Of a stretch of DNA of 64,000 nt, positions 44,960 through 55,313 are shown piece after piece. A model generated the notes under the pieces. That model searched no databases, was not told the origin of the DNA, and saw nothing but the letters and a program-made list of their open reading frames with translations. Position 1 is the first letter of the stretch; the number at the start of each line of letters is the position of its first letter. A program made the position numbers and the translations under genes. Source of the stretch: Castanopsis chinensis (taxonomy: Eukaryota > Streptophyta > Magnoliopsida > Fagales > Fagaceae); contig JAVQMG010000125.1 of NCBI GenBank assembly GCA_032878915.1, forward strand, positions 8,561,501 through 8,625,500, in the 5' to 3' direction.

Positions 44960-46128
44960 CTATGGAGAGAAGAAATTCATTGCATCTGACTGCATAGCAG
45001 GAGCACTAGTAGGATATTGTGCACTACCATAGACATTACCATTGGGAAAGGGATTTGGTCCTTGAACAATTGAGCCATCTGATTGAAATCCAACAGAAAC
45101 CTGATTTGCCATAGGTCTGTTTTCCTTTGGTTTGTACCCTGGTGGATAACCATGAAGTTTATAGCATTTGTCTGCTATATGACCAGTCAGGCCACAATAA
45201 GTACATATAGGCCTCTGCTTCTTTAAATTTCCCCCTTTTCCTCCATGAAAACCTTGACCTTGATTAGGCCTAAAATTGGGATTAAAGCTAGGGTTGTAGC
45301 TACTATTAGCATACAAAGCAGTAGGTTCAGCAATCACATTAACTCCATGACCTATATTTCTTCGTTTTTCTTCTTGCAGAATCAAAGAACATACTTTGTT
45401 GATTGAAGGAAGAGGCTCAGCAATCAAGATTTGACTAGTAATATGATCAAAACTATCATTTAATCCCATAAGAAAACGAAAAACATGCTCTTTCTGTTGA
45501 GTTTCAACTTGAGTTTTATCAAATCCACAAGTACAAACGCAGGTGCATGCAGCATAAGATTGATAACTAGCAAATTCATCCCAGAGTGTTTTGAACTTTG
45601 TGAAATAAGAACTCACCGATAGTTGACCCTGTGTGAGATACGAAATTTCCTTCTGCAACTCATAGAGCCTAGGTGAACTTCCTTGAGAAAACCAATCTCG
45701 CAAATTAATCCATAGTTCACGAGCAGTGTTGATATACCTCACACTTGCCTTAAGGTCTTTGCTAAGGGAATTCACCATCCATGAAAGAACCATGGTGTTA
45801 CATCTACACCAAGAATTATATAGAGGTGAAGTAACTTCTGGTTTGGAAATCGCTCCATTAACGAAAGCAAATTTGTTCCTTGCACTCAAGGCTAAGAACA
45901 CAGATCTGGTCCATTAGCATAGTTCTCTGGACCAATCAGAGGTTGCGAAGAAAGAATGATCCCTGGATTCTCAGCAACAGGGAGAAAATATGGATTATTG
46001 GCTGATTCATCTGCCATTGAAGAACTTGAAATGTTCTGTGAGGATGATTCTGGTTGTGGAATAGTTTGCGGAAGAATGGTAGGATCGGAAATCGAAGCCA
46101 TGATTGAAGCTTCAGAGCAAAGAATCAC
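44960..46128 (-). pseudogene. Copia element 2 gag
   Basis: Starts near 46098-46128 (MASISDPTILPQT). It runs to LIGPENYAN, shifts frame by one missing base near 45915, then continues FLALSARNKFAFVNGAISKP through the capsid-like region (LWINLRDWFSQGS, FLMGLNDSF). The CX2CX4HX4C zinc knuckle CTYCGLTGHIADKC is at about 45175-45216. A TAG at 44960-44962 ends it. The repeated P-Q-N-F motif follows on both sides of that stop. Confidence 0.9.
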
Positions 46129-46244
46129 AAAAGATACTTCGTAGAAAAAAATTCCGAGAACAACATAAAATTTTAATCAAAGCTTGAAATAGAGCAACAA
46201 TGGAGGACAAGAACGAGTCAAGAAATCAGCGAGGCACTGAGTTA

Positions 46245-46263
46245 ACTCGTTGCTCTGATACCA
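46245..46263 (-). other. Primer binding site of copia element 2
   Basis: TGGTATCAGAGCAACGAG on the minus strand abuts the 5' LTR, complementary to initiator Met-tRNA. Confidence 0.92.
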
Positions 46264-46618
46264 TGTTGAGAAAGAAAGATTATGGAAGAAAGGTTGTATT
46301 CACAAAGTAAAAATGAATGGCACTTATTAAGATTACACCCTGATTTGCTATTTATACATCATAGCAATCAGTTACTCAAGCCCTGAAAATTAGGCGAGAA
46401 TTAAGCTAACTACAAACAGAAAATAATCTAATAGTTGAAAGGGAAAATAAGTAAAATTACAACACGTGTCCATCCAATTGCCTAAATCACGTGCCAGCAA
46501 CTTAGTTTCATTTAACAATACGACTGCGCTTCACCTCTGTAGTTGCTGCTTTCCTTTGACAGAAAACGATGCCGTTTTCTTTAAATGTTTCTGCAGGTGT
46601 CTTGCTTCAGTTTCAGCA
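46264..46618 (-). repeat. Copia element 2, 5' LTR (355 bp)
   Basis: TGTTGAG...TTCAGCA, followed by the CATAC duplication. Confidence 0.93.
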
Positions 46619-46623
46619 CATAC

Positions 46624-47270
46624 ACAAGGTTTTAAAATTTCAAGAACCTAACAATTAAATATAATGAGATCAAAATTGTTTTAAAAGTGGACATAAGTTT
46701 GATTTTCATTTTTACAAATTGTATGAGTATAGAGGTTCTACTTCTACTACTACACAATGTATTCATACCGGGGGAACATGGTAAAAATTATATTTACGTT
46801 CTTATTAATTAGGTCAAATCGCACCCTCATGTTTTTGGGAACTGTTGCAAATGGTTCTGGTGACAGTTTACTTCATGAAATGATTATCACAGTTATGGCA
46901 ATCACTGATAAGTGTGAAAACATAGCTGCTTGTGGAAATGTTTTGGCCTGACATGTGGAATGCTCTTCTAAATTGTCTGTTATTGGGTCTGAAATGTAAA
47001 TACAATAATAGGGTGTTTCAAATGTTGCGTATTTTGTTGGAGAATTTATCTCAGATATTGTACGCTGACTCTACCTTAATGAATGAAATTTCTAATTTTT
47101 CTTTCTTAAAAGGTCAGTTGAACATGCATCGCTGACACAAACGGAGTTTGAATGGGTATAATCTACTGTGTAATGCAACCTAAGTGCCCTGTATGCACCG
47201 TATTCAATCCAAAATATAACACTACACAACTTGGACAAAGATTAACTCCAAACTAATTTAGAGGAATTTA
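46624..47270. other. GLP2 3' flank, no gene
   Basis: The first 170 bp match the GLP1 3' flank. The rest is AT-rich with short frames only. Confidence 0.5.
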
Positions 47271-47289
47271 TTCCAAACCACTACATCCC

Positions 47290-47720
47290 AAATTATAAGG
47301 TTATTCATCAATTCATGTGTATTATCTGAACATGTCACATAACTAATAAAAAAAAGTTATGTGACTAAAATTACACATACATATTTTCTTTAATCACCAC
47401 ATAGTGAGTTGAAGGAAGATATTTTCAAACTGGTTTTAAATTAAACTTTTTTTATACAACTTTTCTTGGAATTGTTGATACTTGTGGTAAAATATTACAC
47501 CTTATTAAATTTTGTAATTGTGAAAATCTCTCTCTCTCTCTCTCTCCAAATTTTATAAAAAGTTATGACTAAAACTATCCCACTCTCTTTCTTTATTTCA
47601 AAAACTATTAAGCCCTAAATTTTCCAACCTCCTATATAGGAATGACAAAAATTCCCTATCCAGACTTACCTCATTATGCTTGCATAGGTTTTTCTCGCCC
47701 CGAAGAGCTAATGGGGGCGG
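47290..47720. repeat. Dispersed repeat, copy 2 (pairs with 35490-36060)
   Basis: Direct-orientation partner of the repeat upstream of GLP2; also contains a (CT)n run at 47526-47546. Confidence 0.6.
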
Positions 47721-47769
47721 GAATAGGTTTTTCTCACCTCAACTTATCTTGACCTCCCCACCCCCTTGA

Positions 47770-47790
47770 ATATATATATATATATATATG
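47770..47790. repeat. (TA)n microsatellite
   Basis: About ten TA dinucleotides. Confidence 0.9.
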
Positions 47791-48870
47791 TTATAATCTT
47801 TTTTATACATATCTTATTTATAATTTTTGTTTTTGTTTTATGCATATTCTATTACTATTCTCAAAATACTTGTTTTTTTTTCCTCTCTCTCTTTTAACAC
47901 TCTTGCGACCACCTGTTGTAATGTCCCAGTTAGTCAGTCAAAAAATAAAAAAAGTGGAGAGCAGATTTTTTTAAGTTCCCACATGCCCCACCTAACACCT
48001 TTTCCCACCACTCATTTTCACTCATCTCTTTATCCCTTTGGCCGGCTCACTCACTTCCCTTTGTTTTTTTTTTTTTTCATTTTCTCTCATACACTCCTCC
48101 CTACTCTTATATCCTCTCTCATCGGTACTTCCACACCACCACCACCACCATTTCCACTATCATTTTCTTGCAAGATCACTGGAAAATTCTTGAGAACCTA
48201 TAAGCACCTTCACATATTTTCTTTGAGGTAAAACTTTCTAATCTTTTTGGTGGTTTTACACTTTTGCTTGAGGTTATTTTTATCTAAGCTTTAATAATGA
48301 TACCCATGTAATTTATGAGCATTGAAAGTTATATTTATATGTTTTTATGTATGGGTTTTGTATTGATGGAATTATTTGATGAGTGAGTATATAATTTGTG
48401 CTAATGATGACTACTTAAGGTTTATGTATGGTGGAAAATTTAGAGGTTTTAAGTTATAACATGTGATGGTTAGTAAATTTAATTTTTCCATTGCCATTGG
48501 GTTTATTTGGAGTTAGTTGAAGTTCTAAATTTCTTGTCTTGAAGGATATTTTGATTTTTCTTTCATGAGTCTCTTAATGATGTAACGTAAATTTTATGGA
48601 AGCTAGTCATAATGTTGAAGATAATGCCTTGTGAACCAATTTGTTGAGAAACTTTGGAATTATTGATAAGGTTAAATACTAGGCTTACCTAATTAAGTGC
48701 TTATTTGGCAATTCCTAAATTGTAGGTAGATACAATTTCAAACTTTATACTTATTGTGATTGGATTACTTGATATTGTTTAGGTTCTAGCTAATCTCCTT
48801 GGAGCTTAGAGAATTAGGATTTTGCGGTTGCGAGGTAAGTAGCTTTTTAATGGGATTTTTGAAAAATAAA

Positions 48871-49884
48871 TGTTAGGACATATGTGAATGATGTTAGGAA
48901 CATATGTCATTTAGAATTGACTAATCCTTTGACAAAATGCACTTTACTTGTTATTGAGTAAATCTAGGATGTGTTTAATACTTCAAGGAACAAGAGTTCA
49001 AGTTCAAGTATTGAAACCATGTAAATCTGTCCAAGAAACAATTAAAGAAGTGCTGAATTTTAAAACTCGACAGCTAGCTCGACAGATAGCATCTATCGAG
49101 GTTTAAAAGGCTGTTTTAGCCTGATGCTTGACAGTTGCTTGATAGATACCCTATTTATCGAGATATTATGAAAATCATTTTTTCAGACCTGATTTCACTC
49201 CAATCCGTGTGTACATGTTTAAGCTTTCTTTTCTCACATTCCTAAACATATATAAGGATTACTTTAAGGGCCGTCAAAGGTTGCGCGAGTGTAGAGCAAG
49301 GTTTTGTTCGTGTAAATTGTGACCGGAGACAAAACTTGCCTCAGTTCAACTTTTTCTTGAAGAAGCTACTACATTTGTTTGCCGTTGGGTTTTGTGACCA
49401 AGAAGTTTCATGATCTTCATCATGTTGATGAACTGAAGAACTTTGCAGCTAACATCTTTCTCAAGTTGGTGAATAAACCGCATATTGAAATCCGTGCATC
49501 AATTAGTTAGTAACGTACTAGGAGCCATGCATTAAAAAGGAGAGATTGTCACTTCAGAACAAGTCCAATTGGGTATTGGGGTAAGGGTTTAACTGTAGGT
49601 TGGTATAAGGTACTGGGATTAATTTATTTGTAACCGCTTGTTGTGATAATAGTGAATTCTCAAGAATGGTGACATTAAATTCAACCAATGGAGTTTTGTC
49701 TCAGTGGTTTTCCCTATTCATAAACAAATCACTATGTCAACTTTTTTTTTCCGCTGCATATTAACTTAGTTGGTGATTTGTTTGTATTACCACACATTTT
49801 TGCTTGTTAATTGGATTAATTAATTAACTTAGCTAATTAATCGATAAATTTATCACAAGGGGTCAATACATTATTGGCCTATCA
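48871..49884 (+). mobile_element. Second solo LTR of family S
   Basis: TGTTAGGACATATG...GGCCTATCA, 1014 bp, colinear with 40057-41086 and clearly diverged. The flanks ATAAA and ATAAC match at 4 of 5 bases, a probable target duplication. No internal region. Confidence 0.85.
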
Positions 49885-49980
49885 ATAACCATGTTGCATA
49901 AATGTTATTTTGGGCTAGACACACTTTTGGAAACCACATATGGAAACTATTTTCCTAAAAACTATTGTGTCGTAACCTTA

Positions 49981-49999
49981 ATATATATATATATATATA
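49981..49999. repeat. (TA)n microsatellite
   Basis: Short TA run. Confidence 0.85.
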
Positions 50000-50412
50000 A
50001 TTATATATGAAAATGTATCATATTTGGTATTGCATTTAGGGAAATGCATGAATTGTTGATATGGAGAAATGAACATCTTTTATTTAATCTTTAATAAGGA
50101 AATCTTGGATTTTATGGTATATTAGAAAATTTAAAGATGCTTATCTTGTCTTGTTATGTGGGAAATTGATAGAAAATCTTTTGAAAAGAATAAAGTTGAA
50201 AACCTTACAAACTTTGTGGAAGTTAGATTATTTAAGGTTTTTCTGAAATTACCTAGATATAAACTATGTATTTGAAAGGAAATGTATAGCTGTGAGCTTT
50301 ATGTGGTTTTAACCCTATGACATGTGTGATTTTCTGGTGATCACCCGATTTGGTTTTCGTAGTCTTTGTGACAACAAAATCAGATCCAGGTCAGTGCCCT
50401 TTCACTTTGGAT

Positions 50413-50626
50413 GATGCGTTCTTCCTTGCTGCCCATAGGGGGAAGAGGTTCCTTAATTGTTTGTGGATAAGGCTGCTGCACATGGGGCCAAAAGACCACA
50501 TGCAAAAGAGATCCTATTTGACGCGCTCTTCCTGCTACCCATAGGAGGAGAGAAAAACCTTGAAGGTATGGGTGAGGTTGCTGTCCATGGGGCCAAGAAT
50601 TTGCATATCAGAGAGGACAATATCAT
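50413..50626. repeat. 107-bp tandem duplication
   Basis: The block starting GATGCGTTCTTCCTTGCTGC at 50413 is repeated with substitutions at 50520 (GACGCGCTCTTCC.TGCTAC). Both continue through 'cccatagg.gg' and 'catggggccaa'. Two imperfect units in a GC-richer patch. Confidence 0.8.
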
Positions 50627-50939
50627 GCCAGTTGTGAATGGGTAAATCCCTTGACTGGTTTATATGGTAGTGTGGTATATTTGTGATTAATTACCGTATG
50701 TTAGATATTGTGGCTTTGGAAAGTATATTATTGATACTCACAGATTATAGTATATAGTTTCAAGGTATTTACTTTGAGAAACTGTGTGTTTCATTATTTA
50801 ATCATTATTGTCATATCATATTATTATTATTGGGTTCTAAGACTTTAGGTTTAAATGTATTAGAATTTCTTTTTGTAATGTTGGCAAACCATGATCAAAA
50901 CGTTTAGTCAAAGTATATTTATGTGTAAAGTTGGAATCG

Positions 50940-51112
50940 AGTGTACTGCAGGGTTTACTGTTTAAATCTATGTGAACAAGCAAAAAACATGTGAGTCTAG
51001 CCAAACAACACATGAGAAAGATAGATCTAGGCACAAACGAATGGCACAAAGCACATAGATTAGGACCAATAAACATGTGAGCAAGCCTAGAAACATGTGG
51101 ATCCACTACAAA
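50940..51112 (-). mobile_element. Ty3-type LTR remnant, CACTA-like target
   Basis: 'aacatgtgagcaagcctag...acatgtggatc' matches the complement of motifs in 20526-20900. Similar sequence reappears at 57420-57480 on the other side of the CACTA-like region. Confidence 0.4.
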
Positions 51113-51393
51113 AAACACGCTTTTAAGCCGTGTTTTACAAAAACATAGCTACAGGGTCAGCTTTGAACCACCCACGTTTGGGAAAAATGGAGCTCCACCC
51201 TGAACGTATAGCTGCGTTTTAAAAACGCAGCTATAGGCCTCCCCTGAAGCTGCGTTTTTAAATGTTGAAGTTGCGTTTAAGTGGGTAGGATTGGAGCCTC
51301 ATTTTTAAAATGTAGCTCTTCGCCCCATTTTTCCAGAACTTTTTTTTTTTATTCAATATCTATGGAGCTGCGTTTAACACAAACGCAGCTCGA
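51113..51393. mobile_element. CACTA-like left terminus and subterminal repeats
   Basis: Starts CACTACAAAAAACACG, the signature of plant CACTA (En/Spm) termini. It continues with direct and inverted copies of AAACGCAGCTATAGG / AGCTGCGTTT. The series resumes after the nested foldback (52185-52255). No transposase is seen. Confidence 0.6.
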
Positions 51394-52160
51394 GGCGAAA
51401 ATAGGAATTTAAGCTTAACTTTTCAACTATATAGTTAGTTGTTAAGGTTTGCAAACTATATATAATACTAGCATCTCGAGTCTAAGAGACTCGATTTTGA
51501 GGGCCAATATCGAGTATCTAAGACTCGATTTCCATAGTTGATGTGGCATTTTGCTCAGGTGGCGTCCACCTGGAAATCGAGTTTTAGCTACTCGATTTAT
51601 GTTTGAAAAACAAAATTTTTAAAACGGCTGGAGTTCTAAACATCAAGTCCCAAGTCTCTCCCAGAAAAACACATTCCCAGATCAGAGCTCACTTCACTTC
51701 ACCTCGCCGGATTGCGCGGCCTGGGTGGGTCGCGCGCGCCTGGGCCGCGCCGCCTGGGTCGCGCTCGAGACCCAGGTCGCGCCTGGGTCTCGCGGCCTGG
51801 GTCGCGTTGCTGGGGTCGGCGGCGATGGGCTTGTGGTCAGCATGGAGGACAGATGGAGAGATGGAGAGATAGTAAGGTGAGAGACAAAGGAGAACAAATG
51901 CACAGAAGAAAAAGGAAAAAGAAGAAAATGAAATATAAATCCAGTAAATCGAGTGTCAGATACTCGATTTCCACATAAGCTCCACGTGGAAAATAAGCCA
52001 CATTATACGTGATTAGACCATAAAAATCGAGTTTTTGAAACTCGATTTTGGTGTTGAAATCGAGTCTTTTAGACTCGAGATGCTATTAGGGAATATAGTT
52101 TGCAAACCAAAACTATTAACTATATAGTTAGGGAATTATGGCTAAATTCCTATTTTTGCC
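51394..52160. mobile_element. Hairpin-array foldback element 1 (CGAGT type)
   Basis: An inverted repeat about 170 bp deep: GGCGAAAATAGGAATTTA at 51394 faces its complement ending at 52160, through ACTATATAGTTAG and GGTTTGCAAACTATAT blocks. Inside lie six short palindromes of the form GAGT-N7-ACTC, mostly in an AATC...GATT frame. The centre (51700-51870) is GC-rich with tandem GCCTGGGTCGCG words. I found no convincing target duplication, so the exact ends are uncertain. No transposase. Confidence 0.7.
51718..51812. repeat. GC-rich minisatellite, GCCTGGGTCGCG words
   Basis: Five or more imperfect copies of a unit of about 12-16 bp with CpG-rich composition, in sharp contrast to the AT-rich surroundings. 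Confidence 0.75.
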
Positions 52161-52184
52161 GCTTAAGAGATGTTTGAGTTGCAA

Positions 52185-52255
52185 CCATCTGTGGAGCTGC
52201 GTTTAGTAGCTTAACAAATGCTTAGAGCTACGTTTAATTAAACGCGGCTTAGGGG
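52185..52255. repeat. CACTA-like subterminal repeats, continued
   Basis: GGAGCTGCGTTTAGTAGC and GAGCTACGTTTAATTAAACG CGGCT belong to the same motif family as 51113-51393, separated from it by the foldback element. Confidence 0.55.
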
Positions 52256-52258
52256 ATG

Positions 52259-52266
52259 TATAAATA
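52259..52266 (+). promoter_or_regulatory. TATA box of a broken gene
   Basis: TATAAATA, followed after about 30 bp by an A-rich then CT-rich leader (CTAAAACTCTCACCC). That leader continues beyond the foldback at 53343 (TCTCCGAATCCC). The foldback therefore sits in what looks like a 5' UTR. Confidence 0.55.
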
Positions 52267-52336
52267 GAAAACAATGAATTCCCAAAAAATAAAACCCTAA
52301 AAACGCAATACGCTAAAACTCTCACCCTCTCCGAAT

Positions 52337-53342
52337 GGAGTCTTTTGTCCAAATATTACAAAAAATCAAGTTTTTTATGGTTATAGGTACTGTTAAAAGT
52401 TATTTAGGGAAATGAGGAGAGAGAGTGAATTACGGCAACAGTGTTGCCGAAATTCTAAGAAAAAGTAAGAGAGAGAAAGAGGGAAAAGGCAGAGAGAGAA
52501 AATCTGGAATTTCGGTAACGCTGTTACCAAAATTCTGCTGCCCGTGCGCGAGTGTGCGCAAGTGACTGAAAGAAGGGAGAAAGAAATGAATGAGGAATTT
52601 CGGTAACGGTGTTGCCGAAAATGAAGAAAAAAAATTGAGAAATTTCGGTAATGTTAATACCGAAATTGGGAAAAAAAAAAAAAAAGAGGATAATAATTTC
52701 GGTGCTGGCAACACCGAAATTGGAAAAAAAAAAAAAAAAGGGATAATTTCGGTACTGCCAGCACCGAAATTGGAAAAAAAAAAGAAATATAAGAATTATA
52801 TAAAGGACCATTTATATAAATTATAAAGGACCATTTATATAAATTATAAAGGACCATTTATAATTTATACAAGTGCAGTAAAACAAAATATGTCTAACCT
52901 TATTGAAAGTTTTTTTCCAATTTCGGTGCTGCCAGCACCGAAATTATTCTCCTTTTTTTTTTTTTTTTTTTTTTTTTTCCAATTTCGGTATTACCATTAC
53001 CGAAATTTTCCAATTTTTTTTCTTCATTTTCGGCAACATTGTTACTGAAATTCCTTATTCATTTCTTTCCCCCTTCTTTTAGTCACTCGCGCACACTCGC
53101 ACACGCACTCGCGCACAGGTAGCAGAATTTGCGCATGGGCAGCAGAATTTCGGTAACAGCGTTATCGAAATTCTAGATTTTCTCTCCCTACCTTTTCCCT
53201 CTTTCTCTCTCCTACTTTTTTTTAGAATTTCGATAACACTGTTGCTAAAATTCACTCTCTATCCTCATTTTTCTAAATAACTTTCAACAGTACCTATAAC
53301 CATAAAAAACTTGATTTTTTTCAATATTTGGACAAAAACTCT
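52337..53342. mobile_element. Hairpin-array MULE-type foldback element 2 (TTTCGG type)
   Basis: 1006 bp, nearly all inverted repeat. Ends GGAGTCTTTTGTCCAAAT and ATTTGGACAAAAACTCT. A perfect 9-bp duplication, TCTCCGAAT, lies at 52328-52336 and 53343-53351, as expected for Mutator-type insertion. It holds at least ten palindromes of about 27 bp, AATTTCGGT-N9-ACCGAAATT, separated by A-rich (left arm) or T-rich (right arm) spacers, plus a (ATAAAGGACCATTTAT)n triplet in the middle (52798-52870). No coding capacity. Confidence 0.88.
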
Positions 53343-53630
53343 TCTCCGAATCCCTTTCCTCCCAAATCTCCCAAAACTCCGAGCAGCAGCCCGTAGAGCT
53401 GCACCTCACTCACTCCCTCACAACAAAACACTTTCTTTCTCCTTTTTTTTTTCTCTCTCTCTCCGCCCAGCCACCGTTGCCACCGCCCAGCCACCATTGC
53501 CACCCCTTCTCCCTCTACCGCCACCTCACTCCCTCCCTCACGATCGTTCCCTTCTCTCTCTCTCACGATCTCCTTCACCCCAATCTGCCCCCCTCTCTCT
53601 TTCCCTTAGCTTTTCCCTCACTGTAAGTTT
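53343..53630 (+). pseudogene. Leader exon region of the broken gene
   Basis: Pyrimidine-rich sequence (CCGCCCAGCCACC repeated twice, CTCTCTCTC runs) ends at a donor-like CACTGTAAGTTTTG. A second exon-like segment (53811-53872) lies between TTTGTCAG and GTGATGAC. These look like 5' UTR exons. Whether they belonged to the villin gene is unknown. Confidence 0.35.
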
Positions 53631-54496
53631 TGATTTTTGTGAAATTTGGGTTTGGAATCGGTGAAAATTTTATGGGTTTTGTGGCTTTTTCTTCTAAGTG
53701 TAAATATGGGTTTATTATATTTAGTGAATTGTTTATGGGTTTTTTGTGTGATTTTAGAGTCATTTGTTAAATTTAGTAAATTTAAGTTCTTGATTGTTAA
53801 TTTTGTCAGGTTTGGATGATGATGATGAGCGGTTTGTTGTTGGGGATTCTTTGATTCTAAAGATCTTGGTCAGGTGATGACTTTTTTGTTTGTTATTTAC
53901 TAGTTTCAAACGTTGGTAACTTCTTCGTACTTACATTCATAATACTCCAAAATACACTTGAATACGTGTTCTAGTGAATGTTGTATATTGTTTGCATGCC
54001 TGAGTGGTTCTTGACACTAATGTAGATGAATATTTTAACCTATTACATGTGGGGTATTTCTAACTGAAATTTCTGATTGTATTTGCAGTGTTGCATTATT
54101 GGAACTTGCAGAGGTGAATTATTGTGGTACAACAAGGAGTGAATGTTGTAATTTGCTCACTTAGAAATATTTTGGAAGTGTGAAAATTAATAGCTTGTGC
54201 CATGTGTTTGTGTGCATATATTTTATTGAATGGCTTCTGGATACTGAAGTGCTTTAGTGCTTATGATTTGGTTTGAGGATTATGAGGAACTGTGGAAGTT
54301 GGGTGCATAATGCTTTCGGCTTATTTGGTTTCTTCTCATAAGGATGTGTACATCATCTAGTAAATTGGCTTGTGTCGCTGTGTGCATCATGTATTGGTTT
54401 TGATTTTATTTATTTTCTGGCCCAGATGGATGTATAGATTATCAAATTCGCTTTGGTATTTCTTCCTTTTCTATGCTTTTTGTGTAAGGGCTTTGT

Positions 54497-54550
54497 AGTA
54501 TTGGATGCAAGTAGTGACTTATCAAAAAAAAGTATTGGATGCAAGTAGTG
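54497..54550 (+). mobile_element. Micro-insertion: ACTTATC-polyA with 20-bp perfect TSD
   Basis: AGTATTGGATGCAAGTAGTG occurs at 54497-54516 and again at 54531-54550, without mismatch. Between the two copies are only 14 bases, ACTTATC plus seven A. This is the cleanest example of the class in the window. Confidence 0.85.
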
Positions 54551-55225
54551 ATTTGTTGCTCAGCAAAGTGGGAAGCTCAAAAGCTCCACTTGTTTGGGGG
54601 GCTATGGCACTTTGTCCGAGCATTGAAGTGAAATTTGATATAATGCTTGTCATAGTAATTTGGGGTTTATAGGGTGATACCTGTGAAGGTCATTGGATGT
54701 CATAGTAATGATTCAGCTTAGAATTTTACTCCTTTCTGTATGATGTGGACTTTATGAAGGGAGAGGAAAATAACACCTTTATTTTTGAATGAGTGGATGC
54801 TTTAGTTTGACTGCAGCCAATTTTTTTTTTACAGATTTCATAGATCCGATAATTTTGTTGTATTTAGGTCTTTCTTTTTTCCTAATGAAGTTTCATTTTA
54901 CTCATAAAAGGAAAATGTAATATTAGGTCAATATGTGGACAAATAGATAAAACTCTCTGTTTTTGGTGTGTCATTTAGAAATGGCGCAAAAAATTATACT
55001 GTGCCATTACTTAGAGGAGATTTAATAACAACTCTATCCTAGTTGAACAAGGAAGAGTTGATGGCTGCAAATACTAAATACCTCTGAGTATAAATGAAAA
55101 AAAAAAAATACCCCTGAGGATTGAATTGTGAATGGAATGGAAGTGGTCCTGTAGGTCCTGCCATTGGAGAGTGAAATGATATTACTTACATTTTGTTTGC
55201 ATTTATGACCTACTGGTATAAGAGA

Positions 55226-55313
55226 AATGGAATGAATGAAAATTTTTACATATTTGATGAAAAATGTATTTAATGGAATGAATGAAAATTTTTACATATT
55301 TGATGAAAAATTT
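55226..55313. repeat. 46-bp tandem duplication
   Basis: AATGGAATGAATGAAAATTT and the next 20 bases are repeated at 55272 with almost no change. Confidence 0.85.

Larger units (their letters stand above)
39896..46618 (-). mobile_element. Ty1/copia element 2, nearly full-length, minus strand
   Basis: LTRs begin TGTTGAGAAAG and end TTCAGCA. The perfect 5-bp target duplication CATAC lies at 39891-39895 and 46619-46623. Minus-strand order: 5' LTR (46264-46618), iMet primer site, gag, protease, integrase, RT, RNase H, 3' LTR (39896-41285, enlarged by a nested solo LTR). Excluding the nested insert, I count about 10 substitutions between the LTRs over 355 bp, so insertion is recent on a genomic timescale. 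The coding region has one frameshift and three in-frame TAG stops, so it is non-autonomous now. It landed 250 bp downstream of GLP2 in antisense orientation. Confidence 0.95.
47924..50960 (+). mobile_element. LTR-like sequence with nested solo LTR
   Basis: Begins TGTAATGTCCC, a start typical of some plant Ty3 LTRs (compare TGTAATACCCGG at 63853). It has a CT-rich leader-like section (47990-48230), a 'gctaatctccttggagcttag' block near 48788 and a GTTGCGAGGTAAG segment. No protein domains occur in 3 kb. The 3' limit is uncertain. It could be a solo LTR broken by the insertion at 48871-49884. Confidence 0.4.

Noticed and set aside
47827..48231. 134-codon frame MFLFYAYSITILK
   Set aside because: Pyrimidine-rich LTR-like leader; no domain, ends at a donor-like site.
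53311..53664. 117-codon frame rich in Leu/Pro/Ser
   Set aside because: Produced by CT-rich leader sequence; the ATG lies inside the foldback element.
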